From: Geothrix oryzae
GTDB taxonomy: Bacteria; Acidobacteriota; Holophagae; Holophagales; Holophagaceae
Assembly (NCBI RefSeq): GCF_030295385.1
Contig: NZ_AP027079.1
Coordinates: 1,798,001 to 1,862,000, forward strand
DNA length: 64,000 bases
Reading direction: 5' to 3'
Positions 8,369-18,672 of the stretch are shown here, piece after piece (position 1 is the stretch's first letter; the number at the start of each line of letters is the position of its first letter). The notes below the pieces were generated by a model. It searched no databases. It was given only the letters and a program-made list of their open reading frames with translations, and was not told the origin of the DNA. The translations under genes and the position numbers were made by a program.

Positions 8369-10750
8369 GTGAGTCCCCGCCACTTCGGCATCCAGCGCAA
8401 GATCTTCGTGGCCTTCGGCCTGTTCTTCTCAATGGTCGTGGCGGGCGGGGGCTGGGCTGTCGCCCGCTACTTCACCGCCGTATCCCGGGCCCGGATCGAA
8501 CAGCACCAGCTCAATGAAGTGACCTTGCTGGCGCAGGCCGTGGACGAGACCATCGCCTTCTACCAGCAGTGCCTGGAAGCCGCGGCCCGGGAGATCCCCC
8601 CCAGGGCCCTTCGCGACCGCCGTTCAGCGACGAGCTGGCTCCAGGCGCGCACGAGCCTTCGCACCACCTTCCCGAACGGGGTGTTCCTGGTCGGGCCCGA
8701 TGGCCGGCTCCTGACCGAGGCGGCCGGCACCCCCCAGGGCGCCTTGGCGCCGGCCCCTCTCCGGCCCTTTCTCGATGCGGTGCTGGCGAATCGCCAGGCC
8801 CGGGTGTCCCCGGCCTATGCTCCAGCCTTTGCTCCAGCATCGGCCGGGGGGCCTGCCGTCCTGATGGCGGTTCCCCTGCTGGGAAAAGACGGGCGAGTCC
8901 TGGCCGTCCTCGCGGGGGGGATCGATCTTCTCCACGATGATTTTCTGGGGGGGATCGCCCACAAACAGCTGCCGGACTCCGGCTCCCTCCAGTTGTTCGA
9001 CTCCACGCGCCGGGTGCTGATCCATCCGGATTCGGCCCGGCTCATGAAGTCCTTCGCCCCTCCGGAGCCATCTCAGCTCTTCGACCGGGCGCTCCAGGGG
9101 TTTGAAGGCAGCGGGGAGAGGGTCAATGCCGCGGGCGTGCCGACCATCTCCTCAGTGAAGCGGCTCCGGGCCATGGATGGGGTCCTCGTGGCCAGCCTTC
9201 CGGTCGCCGAGGCCCTCCGCCCGGTCGAGCGGCTCAGGTCCTATCTCAAGCTTTCCGTGGCCCTCGTGGTGGCCATGAGCCTCTTCCTCACCTGGTTGAT
9301 CTCCCACCGGTTGGCCGACAACCTCGAGGACATCACACACCAGGTGCGGGCCCTGGGGGATCTTCCGGCGGGGAACCGGATCATCCGGATCCGGGGGAAC
9401 GACGAGGTGAGCGTCCTGGCCGGGTCCTTCAACGCCATGATCGGGCGCCTGGAGGCCAAGGAGCGTTCGCTGACCCGGGCCAGGGCCGAAACCGACGAAG
9501 AGCTCGCCATCACCAAGCACCTTCTCTGGCGCCTGGTCGAGCCGGGTCTGCGGGCCCTGCCGCCCGGATTCCACATGGAGACGCTCCAGACCCGGCGCAT
9601 CAACGGCGATGCCTGCACCTACCGCCAAGGTCTGCCCGGGGTCCACTTCGGGTTCCTATGCGACGCGACCGGCCACGGCCTGGCGGCGGGCGTGTCCACC
9701 CTCCCGGCGGTCCAGGCCTTCCTCAGCATGGCGAACCGGAACATCCCGCTGGATACGGTCTATCGCCAGATCAATGCCGGGCTGCGCGAGATGCTGCCCA
9801 CCGGCCGGTTCGTCTGCCTGCTCCTGATGCGGCTGGATGTCCACAAGGGCACCCTCTCGGTTCTGAACGCGGGCCTGCCGGATGCCCTTCTGCTGCCCCG
9901 CCGCGGCCCATCACGGCGGATCGCCTCGCACAACCTGCCCGCCGGAGTGGTCGACCAGCTGGACCCCCCCGTCGTGGAGCAGATCGCCGTATCGGAAGGC
10001 GACCGCCTGTTCGCCTTCACCGATGGCCTTCAGGACATGCTCGGCGACCGCCTTCCATCCATCCTGGCGTCCTCGGAGGAGCTGCCCTTCCCTGGCTGCC
10101 GGAAGGTGATCCAAGAGGCACTCGCGGCGGATGGCCTGGATCGCGAACAGCAGGACGACGCCAGCTGGGCGCTCTGGGAGGTACCCGCCCCGGCATCCGC
10201 CCAGCTCTCGAGTGCCGCCCGGCCCGCCGGCGATTCCGCGGAGCCCCTCCGCACGACCTTCGCCCTGGACTTCACCCTGAATCCCAGGGAGCAGACGATC
10301 CGCGAGTTCCTGCCCGACTGCCTCCGCCTGCTCGGCAACCAGGGCCTTCCGTCCGGGCCCTCCCAGCGCCTGGCTCTGGCCCTGACCGAGGCCCTCGCCA
10401 ACGCGGTGGACCACGGCCTGCTTCGCCTGGATCCCCGGCTGAAGGAAGAGGGAATCGAAGCCTACGAAGCCGCCCGGAAGGTCGGCCTGAAAGCCCTGAC
10501 GAATGGAGCGGTCTCGCTCCGGATCAGCCTCCGGGCGGGGCCCCTCGCCGAGATTCGCGAGATCGCCGTCGAGGTCGAGGATTCGGGGCCCGGGTTCGAT
10601 TGGCGGGCTTGGCAGGATCAGGCCGACCGGGCCGGCCAGGCCGAGCCGTCGGCCATTGGCCGGGGGCTCCTCACCCTCCGCGCCCTCTCCCCGGACCTGA
10701 GGTTCAACGAGGCGGGCAATGCCCTCCATTTCACCTTGCCTTGCGGATAA
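8369..10750 (+). CDS. Membrane SpoIIE-type serine phosphatase with HAMP and anti-sigma-kinase-like ATPase domain
   Basis: 793 residues. Order: TM1 (about 11-31), an extracytoplasmic Cache-like sensor (about 32-292), TM2 (about 294-312), HAMP (about 313-366), a PP2C/SpoIIE phosphatase with metal-binding Asp residues in INGDAC (~410) and CDATGHG (~430) and a late QDDAS, then a GHKL ATPase domain of the RsbW/SpoIIAB type with LTEALANAVDHG (~670) and EDSGPGF (~736). An external signal would gate the phosphatase acting on the upstream STAS protein. Start GTG 8369. One chain carries both the phosphatase and the putative kinase of a partner switch. Confidence 0.88.
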   Translation: MSPRHFGIQRKIFVAFGLFFSMVVAGGGWAVARYFTAVSRARIEQHQLNEVTLLAQAVDETIAFYQQCLEAAAREIPPRALRDRRSATSWLQARTSLRTTFPNGVFLVGPDGRLLTEAAGTPQGALAPAPLRPFLDAVLANRQARVSPAYAPAFAPASAGGPAVLMAVPLLGKDGRVLAVLAGGIDLLHDDFLGGIAHKQLPDSGSLQLFDSTRRVLIHPDSARLMKSFAPPEPSQLFDRALQGFEGSGERVNAAGVPTISSVKRLRAMDGVLVASLPVAEALRPVERLRSYLKLSVALVVAMSLFLTWLISHRLADNLEDITHQVRALGDLPAGNRIIRIRGNDEVSVLAGSFNAMIGRLEAKERSLTRARAETDEELAITKHLLWRLVEPGLRALPPGFHMETLQTRRINGDACTYRQGLPGVHFGFLCDATGHGLAAGVSTLPAVQAFLSMANRNIPLDTVYRQINAGLREMLPTGRFVCLLLMRLDVHKGTLSVLNAGLPDALLLPRRGPSRRIASHNLPAGVVDQLDPPVVEQIAVSEGDRLFAFTDGLQDMLGDRLPSILASSEELPFPGCRKVIQEALAADGLDREQQDDASWALWEVPAPASAQLSSAARPAGDSAEPLRTTFALDFTLNPREQTIREFLPDCLRLLGNQGLPSGPSQRLALALTEALANAVDHGLLRLDPRLKEEGIEAYEAARKVGLKALTNGAVSLRISLRAGPLAEIREIAVEVEDSGPGFDWRAWQDQADRAGQAEPSAIGRGLLTLRALSPDLRFNEAGNALHFTLPCG

Positions 10751-10834
10751 GACACCTCTCGTTCACCTCGTCTGCGCCGACTTGCCGCCACGGCCCTTGC
10801 CGCACCAGCGTAGGATGGGAGAAGGAGTACCCCC

Positions 10835-11020
10835 ATGACCAAGCCCCTCGTCCCCGCCGATCTGCTGAAGAACATCCAGGCCGCGGACAAGCCGGCCTCC
10901 GGCGCTACGGCTGGAAGACCGAAGGCCGCCGCGCACCCCAAGCCGGTCACCAAGGCATCCACCAAGCCCCAGGGCAAGAGCGGCGTCACCCACACCCGCA
11001 TGAGCAACCGCGGGAAGTAG
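10835..11020 (+). CDS. Small basic hypothetical protein
   Basis: 61 residues, rich in Lys, Ala, Pro and Thr, with no membrane segment and probably unstructured. It begins MTKPLVPADLLKNIQAADK and ends HTRMSNRGK. A clear GAGAAGGAG ribosome site precedes ATG 10835, which supports translation. No family recognised; nucleic-acid binding is only a guess from the charge. It stands alone between the phosphatase gene and the convergent DUF4010 gene. Confidence 0.6.
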   Translation: MTKPLVPADLLKNIQAADKPASGATAGRPKAAAHPKPVTKASTKPQGKSGVTHTRMSNRGK

Positions 11021-11048
11021 GGCCGCGACCGAACCCTGCCGAACCGAT

Positions 11049-12359
11049 TCAGAACTGCAGGGCCGTCACCGCCAGCGTGGCCCCGAAGGAGAGGGCCAGC
11101 ATGACCGCCAGCCGGAGGCCGAAGGCCCGTCCGCCGGAAATCCAGGCGAACCCGGCCTTGGCGAGGGTGTTGGCGCCGATGGCCAGCACGATGGCCAGCA
11201 CGGCCGTGGCCGCCGGGAGCCCCACGGACCGCACCTGGCTGCTCACGGCCAGCGTGATCGCGACCACATCGGCCAGCCCCGAAAGACCGGCCGCCATCAT
11301 GAGGCCGCGATCTCCGAACCCGGCCCGGGCCGCGGCGGAAACGAGCAGCACGGCCGCCAGCGCCAAGCCCCAGGCCAGGGCCCGCTTCAGATGGAAGGGG
11401 TTGCGCACCGGCACCTCCTCCGTGTCGATCGTGGGGGCCGCCCCGGACCGGAGGATCCACCAGGTCGCGGCGAGCAGCGTCACCACCATGGCGGCCAGCG
11501 GCGCCAGCAGGGGCCTCAGGAGATCGATGCCTCCCACCACGCCGGCGAGGAGCGCCACCCTCACCCCCATGACCGCACACGCCAGCATCACCGCCACCTG
11601 CCCGGGGCCGCGGAGGGAGGGATCGGCCTTGACCCGCCGCGACATGGTCACGGCCACGATGGTCGAACTCACCATGCCGCCCACGAGCCCCGTCATCACC
11701 GCGCCCCGGCTCGATCCCAGGGTGCGGTTCAAGGCATAGCCCATGAAATCCACGGCCGCCACGAGGGCCACCATCCAGCCCACCTTCTGGGGCGAGAGCA
11801 CCCCCCAGGGGTCCAGGGTCTTCGACGGGAGCAGGGGCAGCAGGATGGCGAAGACGATGAGCAGCTGCATGGCGGCGGTCAGGTCCTCCCGGTGCAGGCG
11901 GGGGATCCAGGCCCGGAACCACGGCTTGGACAGCAGCAGCAGGGTGACGATCACCGTGACGGCCACGGCGAGGAGGGCGTCCCGCGTGAGGAGCATGCCC
12001 AGCAGCGGGGCGGCCAGGGCCGCGATCTCCGTGGTGAGGCCCCGCTCCGCCGAGCTGGTCTGGAAGTAGAAGAGTCCGATGAGCAGGGCCGCGAAGGCCT
12101 GCACGGCGATGGGCAGGGCCAGACCCGTCCCGCCCACCTTCACGGACACCCAGCCCAGGAGGGTGAGCAGGGCGAAGGTCCGGGCGCCCAGGCTTCCCCG
12201 CAGGCCCTCGGCCTGATCGGATTCCCGGCGATGGTGGGGCTCCTCGCGGCTCTCCTGGCTCCGCTCGAAGCCGCTGCGCTCGCGCTCCAGGCCCATCATC
12301 AGACCCAAAGCCACGGCCATGCCTGCTTCTTTCAGGGTGGAGAGGTCGAGGGTCAACAT
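11049..12359 (-). CDS. MgtC/SapB-DUF4010 integral membrane protein
   Basis: 436 residues and roughly 12 hydrophobic segments. The N-terminus carries the MgtC/SapB-like signature (VALGLMMGLERER, then ALLTLLGWVSV), followed by the DUF4010 half with GLVGGMVSSTIVAV and GLADVVAITLAVS. The family is common in Proteobacteria and Acidobacteria; transport is suspected, but the substrate is unknown. It lies convergent to the 61-residue gene and 19 bases upstream of the next minus-strand unknown. Confidence 0.85.
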   Translation of the reverse strand: MLTLDLSTLKEAGMAVALGLMMGLERERSGFERSQESREEPHHRRESDQAEGLRGSLGARTFALLTLLGWVSVKVGGTGLALPIAVQAFAALLIGLFYFQTSSAERGLTTEIAALAAPLLGMLLTRDALLAVAVTVIVTLLLLSKPWFRAWIPRLHREDLTAAMQLLIVFAILLPLLPSKTLDPWGVLSPQKVGWMVALVAAVDFMGYALNRTLGSSRGAVMTGLVGGMVSSTIVAVTMSRRVKADPSLRGPGQVAVMLACAVMGVRVALLAGVVGGIDLLRPLLAPLAAMVVTLLAATWWILRSGAAPTIDTEEVPVRNPFHLKRALAWGLALAAVLLVSAAARAGFGDRGLMMAAGLSGLADVVAITLAVSSQVRSVGLPAATAVLAIVLAIGANTLAKAGFAWISGGRAFGLRLAVMLALSFGATLAVTALQF

Positions 12360-12378
12360 GGAGCGCTCCGGGAATCGT

Positions 12379-12852
12379 CTAATCGGCCAGGTTCCATATC
12401 TGGATGTGGCTGGTGCGTTTCAGCACCTCGGCCACGAGTTCCGGCGCAGGAGATCCGTAGGTCCGGACCTGGAACCGCTCGCCGCCCGGCAGGTGCACCA
12501 GGTGGACCGAGGCCCCGCCGGGAAAGTCGGGATGATTCGCCAGCGGCCGGGCGAGGGCGTCCAGATCGAGCGCCTCGAACCAGCCCGGAGGCAGCGGTGC
12601 CGTGCGGGCCCCGGGAATCAGGGCACCGACCTCCCGCGGCTGCAGGAGGATCAGATGGCTGATTCCGTCCTGCCTGCCCAGCCAGCTGAGAAAGGGGGGG
12701 AGGTCCCCGAACCCGATGCCGCCCTTGCGCCATTCGGGCCAGGCCCGCAAGGAACCCACGCCCGCCGCGTCCGCCGCCGCCATGGCCAGGGCGGCCAAGT
12801 CCGGCACGACCGGGGGGATCCAGGGTTCCACGCTCAGCATGCCGTCGAGCAT
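12379..12852 (-). CDS. Hypothetical protein
   Basis: 157 residues with no recognised family and no signal peptide. It contains conserved-looking blocks (GGIGFGDLPPFLSWLGRQDGI, then LPGGERFQVRTYGSPAPELVAEVL) that read like a small soluble domain. I chose ATG 12852; ATG 12840 is equally possible, and an upstream ATG at 12918 would leave only 17 bases to the divergent bshC start. It precedes the DUF4010 gene on the same strand and is divergent from bshC. Confidence 0.6.
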   Translation of the reverse strand: MLDGMLSVEPWIPPVVPDLAALAMAAADAAGVGSLRAWPEWRKGGIGFGDLPPFLSWLGRQDGISHLILLQPREVGALIPGARTAPLPPGWFEALDLDALARPLANHPDFPGGASVHLVHLPGGERFQVRTYGSPAPELVAEVLKRTSHIQIWNLAD

Positions 12853-12935
12853 GGCAGATCGGGTAGGCTGGGGCCCATGGGTACGATGCACCAGCCTGGA
12901 ATGACCGGATCGGCCCAAGCCCCAGGAGGGCGGCC

Positions 12936-14111
12936 ATGACCGGAGCCCGGCCCGTCATCGCCACCGGGCAGCAGATCGGCGCCGGCTGGAGCCCCGCCCT
13001 GTCCGTGGCCAAAGCCCTGGCCGCGCTGGCCGAGGCGCGGCGCAGCGGCGCCGAGGCCGTCTACTGGCTGGCGGACGAGGACCACGACCGTGCCGAGGTG
13101 GCGGGCGTCGTCGGTTTTGAGGGTGACCGCCTGAAGCGCCACCGCTTCCGCTTCGAATCGCGGATCGGCACCGCCACGGGCTGGCTGCCCTGGAACCCCA
13201 CCCACCAGGCCGAGGCCGAGCGGCTCTGGGGTCCCCTGCCCGAACCCCAGGAGCCCACGCTGAGGGGCCATGTCCTGGCCCTGGGCCGGCCGCTGTGGGA
13301 TCGGGGGATCCGCCCCTTCTCACCGACGGAGCCCCGGATCCGGGCCTCCATCCAGTCCGAGCTGGAACGCTGGCGGACCCTCGGCCTCGAGGCGCTGCTC
13401 ATGCGACAGGCGGAGGCCCTGGAGGCCCAGGGCGCGCCGCTCCCCCTGGATCCGCGGGTGCAGGCCGCCTGGTTCTCCCTGGATCCCCAGTCGGGCCGGC
13501 GGCAGCGATTGGAGCGGGGCCAGCCTCTCCCGGTCGGTCACTGGCTCAGTCCCGGCGCCGCGGTGCGCCCCCTCATGCAGTCGCTGCTGCTGCCCGTCAC
13601 CGCCGTGGTCCTCGGGCCTTCCGAGCGGGCCTACTGGCGTCTCTGCGAGCCGCTCTGGGAACGCGTGGGCCTCGCGGCACCGAAGATCCTTCCGCGGCCC
13701 ACGGTCTTCGTCATCCCCCGGGGGTTCAAGGTCTCCTCCGCCCAGCTCGACGCGCTCAAGTTGGGTGCCTGGGATCGCCTCGCAGCCTGGCCCGGCGAGC
13801 TTCCCACAGCCAAGTTCCCGGCCGCGGAATCAGATCCATCCTGGCCCCAGGCCATCCAGGCGCGCTTCCAGAAGGAGCTCGCCCGGAGCCGCGACCGTCT
13901 GGCCAAGCTGGACCGCCGCCTGCACCGCGAGGCCGCCGACCACCAGCTGGGTGGCGATCCCGAGCGGCTGCGCCAGCTCCTCTTCCCCTTCAGCGCCCCC
14001 CAGGAACGCGTGATGCCGGGGGTTCCGTGGCTGCGGAACGAGAGGCTGCTCGATGCCATCCTGGAGCGCATGGATGGCGCATCTCCCGTGATCCTGGTGG
14101 AGGAACCATGA
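12936..14111 (+). CDS. bshC: Bacillithiol biosynthesis cysteine-adding enzyme BshC
   Basis: 391 residues, shorter than the ~540-residue Bacillus enzyme. BshC is thought to join Cys to GlcN-malate as the last step of bacillithiol synthesis. The N-terminal signature is clear: VIATGQQIGAGW (family VTGQQxGLxxGP) and VYWLADEDHDRAEV (family FWxAxEDHDxxE). The next gene, overlapping by 4 bases (ATGA), is the BshB1 deacetylase, which strongly supports the call. The glycosyltransferase bshA is not in the window. First gene of a dense plus-strand run reaching ftsW. Confidence 0.88.
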   Translation: MTGARPVIATGQQIGAGWSPALSVAKALAALAEARRSGAEAVYWLADEDHDRAEVAGVVGFEGDRLKRHRFRFESRIGTATGWLPWNPTHQAEAERLWGPLPEPQEPTLRGHVLALGRPLWDRGIRPFSPTEPRIRASIQSELERWRTLGLEALLMRQAEALEAQGAPLPLDPRVQAAWFSLDPQSGRRQRLERGQPLPVGHWLSPGAAVRPLMQSLLLPVTAVVLGPSERAYWRLCEPLWERVGLAAPKILPRPTVFVIPRGFKVSSAQLDALKLGAWDRLAAWPGELPTAKFPAAESDPSWPQAIQARFQKELARSRDRLAKLDRRLHREAADHQLGGDPERLRQLLFPFSAPQERVMPGVPWLRNERLLDAILERMDGASPVILVEEP

Positions 14112-14839
14112 GCCCAGATCCTGAGGTCCTCGGCCTCGACATTCTCGCCATCGGCGCGCATCCCGACGATGTGGAAGTCCATGTGGGCGGCCTCCTGGCG
14201 CTGGCTTCGGACCGCGGCTTGAAGGCCGGCATCCTCGACCTCACCAGCGGCGACCTCGGCACCCGCGGCACCGCGGAAACCCGCCGCGCTGAAGCCCAGG
14301 AAGCCGCACGCATCCTCGGCGTGCCCCGCATCGTGCTGGACTTCCCCGATGGGCGCTTCACGGAGGAGGAATCCTATCGCCTGCGCCTGATGGCCGAGAT
14401 CCGCCGGCTGCGGCCCCGAGTGCTGATCCTCCCCGCCCCGGAGGATCGCCATCCCGACCACCGCAGGGCCCACCAGCTGGGCCGGGAAGCCGCCTATTAC
14501 GCGGGGCTGAAGAACTATCCCTGCAGCGGAACCCCCTGGCGCCCCGAGGCGATCGCCTGGGTGGGCGGTGAGAACCCCGGTCCGCCGGACCTGCTGGTGG
14601 ATGTAACCGCCGTGTGGGAACGGCGCATGGCCGCCTTCGACGCCTTCGGCAGCCAGTTCACCCAGGACGCCTCGCAGCCCGTCACCCGCATCGCCCACCC
14701 CGCCTTCCGCCGCGGCGTCCTGGGCCGCGCCATGCACTGGGGCTCCTTCCTCATGTGCGACTGGGCCGAGGCCCTCTGGTGCGAGCGGCCTGTGGCCCCT
14801 GCCCTGCTCCGCCTGCTGGCGACGCTGGAGGGACGCTGA
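14108..14839 (+). CDS. bshB1: Bacillithiol biosynthesis deacetylase BshB1
   Basis: 243 residues, LmbE/PIG-L family zinc deacetylase that removes acetyl from GlcNAc-malate. The metal site is visible in AIGAHPDDVEVHVGG (H-P-D-D) and in EDRHPDHRRAHQL (H-P-D-H), with DLTSGDLGTRGT in between, typical of BshB1. The start ATG overlaps the bshC stop as ATGA. Context with bshC makes BshB1 more likely than a mycothiol or generic GlcNAc deacetylase. Confidence 0.92.
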   Translation: MSPDPEVLGLDILAIGAHPDDVEVHVGGLLALASDRGLKAGILDLTSGDLGTRGTAETRRAEAQEAARILGVPRIVLDFPDGRFTEEESYRLRLMAEIRRLRPRVLILPAPEDRHPDHRRAHQLGREAAYYAGLKNYPCSGTPWRPEAIAWVGGENPGPPDLLVDVTAVWERRMAAFDAFGSQFTQDASQPVTRIAHPAFRRGVLGRAMHWGSFLMCDWAEALWCERPVAPALLRLLATLEGR

Positions 14840-14840
14840 T

Positions 14841-15824
14841 TTGAAACGCTTCGAATCCGACCTGCTCGCGCAGATCCAGCGCCGCGGCGATGGCGTGAGC
14901 GGCCGGGTGCTGGTGGCCTGCTCGGGCGGCGGCGATTCGGTGGCGCTGCTGGTGCTGCTCTGGACGCTGCGGAAGAGCCTCGGCCTCGACCTGACCGTGG
15001 CTCATGCGGACCACGGGCTGAGACCGGAATCTGAAGAGGACGCGCACTTCGTGCGGCAACTCTGCCGGGCCTTGGATCTCGATCTCGTCGAGGCGACCCT
15101 CGGCGTGAGGGCCCACGCCGCGTCGCGGGGCCTCGGCCTCGAGATGGCCGCCCGGGAGCTGCGCTGGGACTGGCTGCGGCAGGAGGCCGGGCGCACCGCC
15201 ACGGAGGCGGTCGCCACGGGGCACACGCTGGACGATCATACGGAAACCGTCTTCCTGCGCCTGGCCCGGGGGGGCGGCCTGGGCTGCCTGCACCCTCTCG
15301 CGCCGCGCCAGGGCCCGCGCTGGTCGCCCCTGGCGGAGACGCGCCGCGCCGACCTCCGGGCCTACCTCACCTCCCGGAACATCCCCTGGCGGGAGGATGC
15401 CACCAACGCCGAACCCTTCACCGCGCGGAACCGCTGGCGGCCGCTGCTCGAGGCGATCCGCAGCGAGGCGAAGGAACTGGACCGCCACCTGTTCGAGACG
15501 CACCTGCAGGCCGAGGAGGCCGAGCAGCTGGCCCGGACCCTGATCGGCACCTGGGAGGGCTCGCGCTGGTTCATCCGGGACGAGGGCATCGCCTTCAAGC
15601 GGGAAGCCTGGAGCGAGCGGGACCTGCGCTGGACCCTCGAAACGGCCTTCCGCCGGCTGGGTTGGCCCCGCGAGGCGACCCTGCTCAGGGGCCTCGCTCC
15701 CTGGCTGGCCAAACGCCTCTTCCGGGGCCGCAAACCCTCGTCCTGGGGGAATTTCCACCTAAACCTTGAACCAGATGGCGGGTATCTGCATCTAAGACAA
15801 GGACCCGCGCCTTCCCGGACCTAG
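14841..15824 (+). CDS. tilS: tRNA(Ile)-lysidine synthetase
   Basis: 327 residues. It converts C34 of the AUA-reading tRNA(Ile) to lysidine using ATP and lysine. The PP-loop motif is [13 protein letters not shown] (about residues 30-42); [18 protein letters not shown] and the [14 protein letters not shown] stretch are typical. It lacks the long C-terminal domains of the ~430-residue E. coli form, matching short TilS versions. Start TTG 14841, one base after the bshB1 stop, with GGAGGG upstream. tilS next to ftsH is a widely conserved pairing. Confidence 0.9.
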   Translation: MKRFESDLLAQIQRRGDGVSGRVLVACSGGGDSVALLVLLWTLRKSLGLDLTVAHADHGLRPESEEDAHFVRQLCRALDLDLVEATLGVRAHAASRGLGLEMAARELRWDWLRQEAGRTATEAVATGHTLDDHTETVFLRLARGGGLGCLHPLAPRQGPRWSPLAETRRADLRAYLTSRNIPWREDATNAEPFTARNRWRPLLEAIRSEAKELDRHLFETHLQAEEAEQLARTLIGTWEGSRWFIRDEGIAFKREAWSERDLRWTLETAFRRLGWPREATLLRGLAPWLAKRLFRGRKPSSWGNFHLNLEPDGGYLHLRQGPAPSRT

Positions 15825-15868
15825 TAAACTGGAGGGCAACCTGGGCTCAGGCCCCAAGGAGTGACCCT

Positions 15869-17800
<1,932 letters not shown>

Positions 17801-17802
17801 GT

Positions 17803-18615
17803 ATGGCGCCGTTCGACTGGGGACCGCTTCTCGAAAGCGGTTCCCTTTTTCTCGGCATTCTGAATCTGACCCCGGATTCCTTCAGCGATGGGGGCCTGTT
17901 CGCCGCTCCCGCCGCGGCTCTGAATCAGGCCCAGGCCCTCGTCCAGGCCGGGGCCCGCATGCTCGACCTCGGCGCCGAGAGCACCCGCCCCGGGGCGGCC
18001 ATCGTGAACGCGGACACCGAATGGAGCCGCCTGGAGCCGGTCCTGTCCGGCCTCGCAACGGCCGGTCCCGGAGTCCCCCTCAGCCTGGATACGCGCTACG
18101 CGATCACGGCCAGCCGTGGCCTCGCGGCCGGCGCCAAAGTGATCAACGATGTCACGGGCTTTTCCGATCCGGCGATGCTGGCGCTGGCTGCGCGCTCCCC
18201 CTGCGGCCTCATCGCCATGCGGAGCCGCCGCGCGGGCGCGGGCTTCCACATGCCGCCCTACGATGACCCCGCCCCCCGGGATGTCGAACAGGCCCTCGCG
18301 GAACTGCGCGCGGTCCGGGACCGGATGCTCGGCGCCGGAATCCCCCCCGGGCGCCTGCTGCTGGATCCCGGATTCGGCTTCGGAACCACCTTCGCGGAGG
18401 ATCTCGCCCTGTGGGAGGCCCTGCCGCGCCTGCCTGAGCTCCTGGCCTGGCCCGCCGAGCGGTTCTGCATCGGCCTCTCCCGGAAGCGGTTCCTGGCCAT
18501 CCGGGCCGGACGGCCGGACCTCGCCCCCGGCCTCCGCGACGGCCTCACGGCCCAGGCCCATGCCGAAGCAGCCCAGTGGGGCTACCGGGTCTTCCGGACC
18601 CATGCCATCACTTGA
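17803..18615 (+). CDS. folP: Dihydropteroate synthase
   Basis: 270 residues. It condenses p-aminobenzoate with hydroxymethyl-dihydropterin pyrophosphate in folate synthesis and is the sulfonamide target. N-terminal signature LGILNLTPDSFSDGG, then LDLGAESTRPGA, KVINDVTGF and LLDPGFGFG. It starts 2 bases after ftsH, and folP between ftsH and glmM matches the E. coli order. A terminator-shaped hairpin with five T residues lies inside codons 6-16; no alternative start follows it before the conserved core, so the hairpin must be within the coding sequence. Confidence 0.93.
   Translation: MAPFDWGPLLESGSLFLGILNLTPDSFSDGGLFAAPAAALNQAQALVQAGARMLDLGAESTRPGAAIVNADTEWSRLEPVLSGLATAGPGVPLSLDTRYAITASRGLAAGAKVINDVTGFSDPAMLALAARSPCGLIAMRSRRAGAGFHMPPYDDPAPRDVEQALAELRAVRDRMLGAGIPPGRLLLDPGFGFGTTFAEDLALWEALPRLPELLAWPAERFCIGLSRKRFLAIRAGRPDLAPGLRDGLTAQAHAEAAQWGYRVFRTHAIT
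17819..17850 (+). terminator. Terminator-like hairpin inside the start of folP
   Basis: An 11-bp stem (GGGGACCGCTT pairing AAGCGGTTCCC, one G-U pair) with a 5-base loop is followed at once by TTTTT. The shape is that of an intrinsic terminator reading in the plus direction. It begins 16 bases after the folP start codon and 18 bases past the ftsH stop. It may partly terminate ftsH transcripts and lower folP-glmM expression. Confidence 0.6.
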
Positions 18616-18672
18616 GGCCATCGCCTAAGGCCAGCCCGTGAGGCGCCCGCCATCCTCGGTTAATCTGACGGC

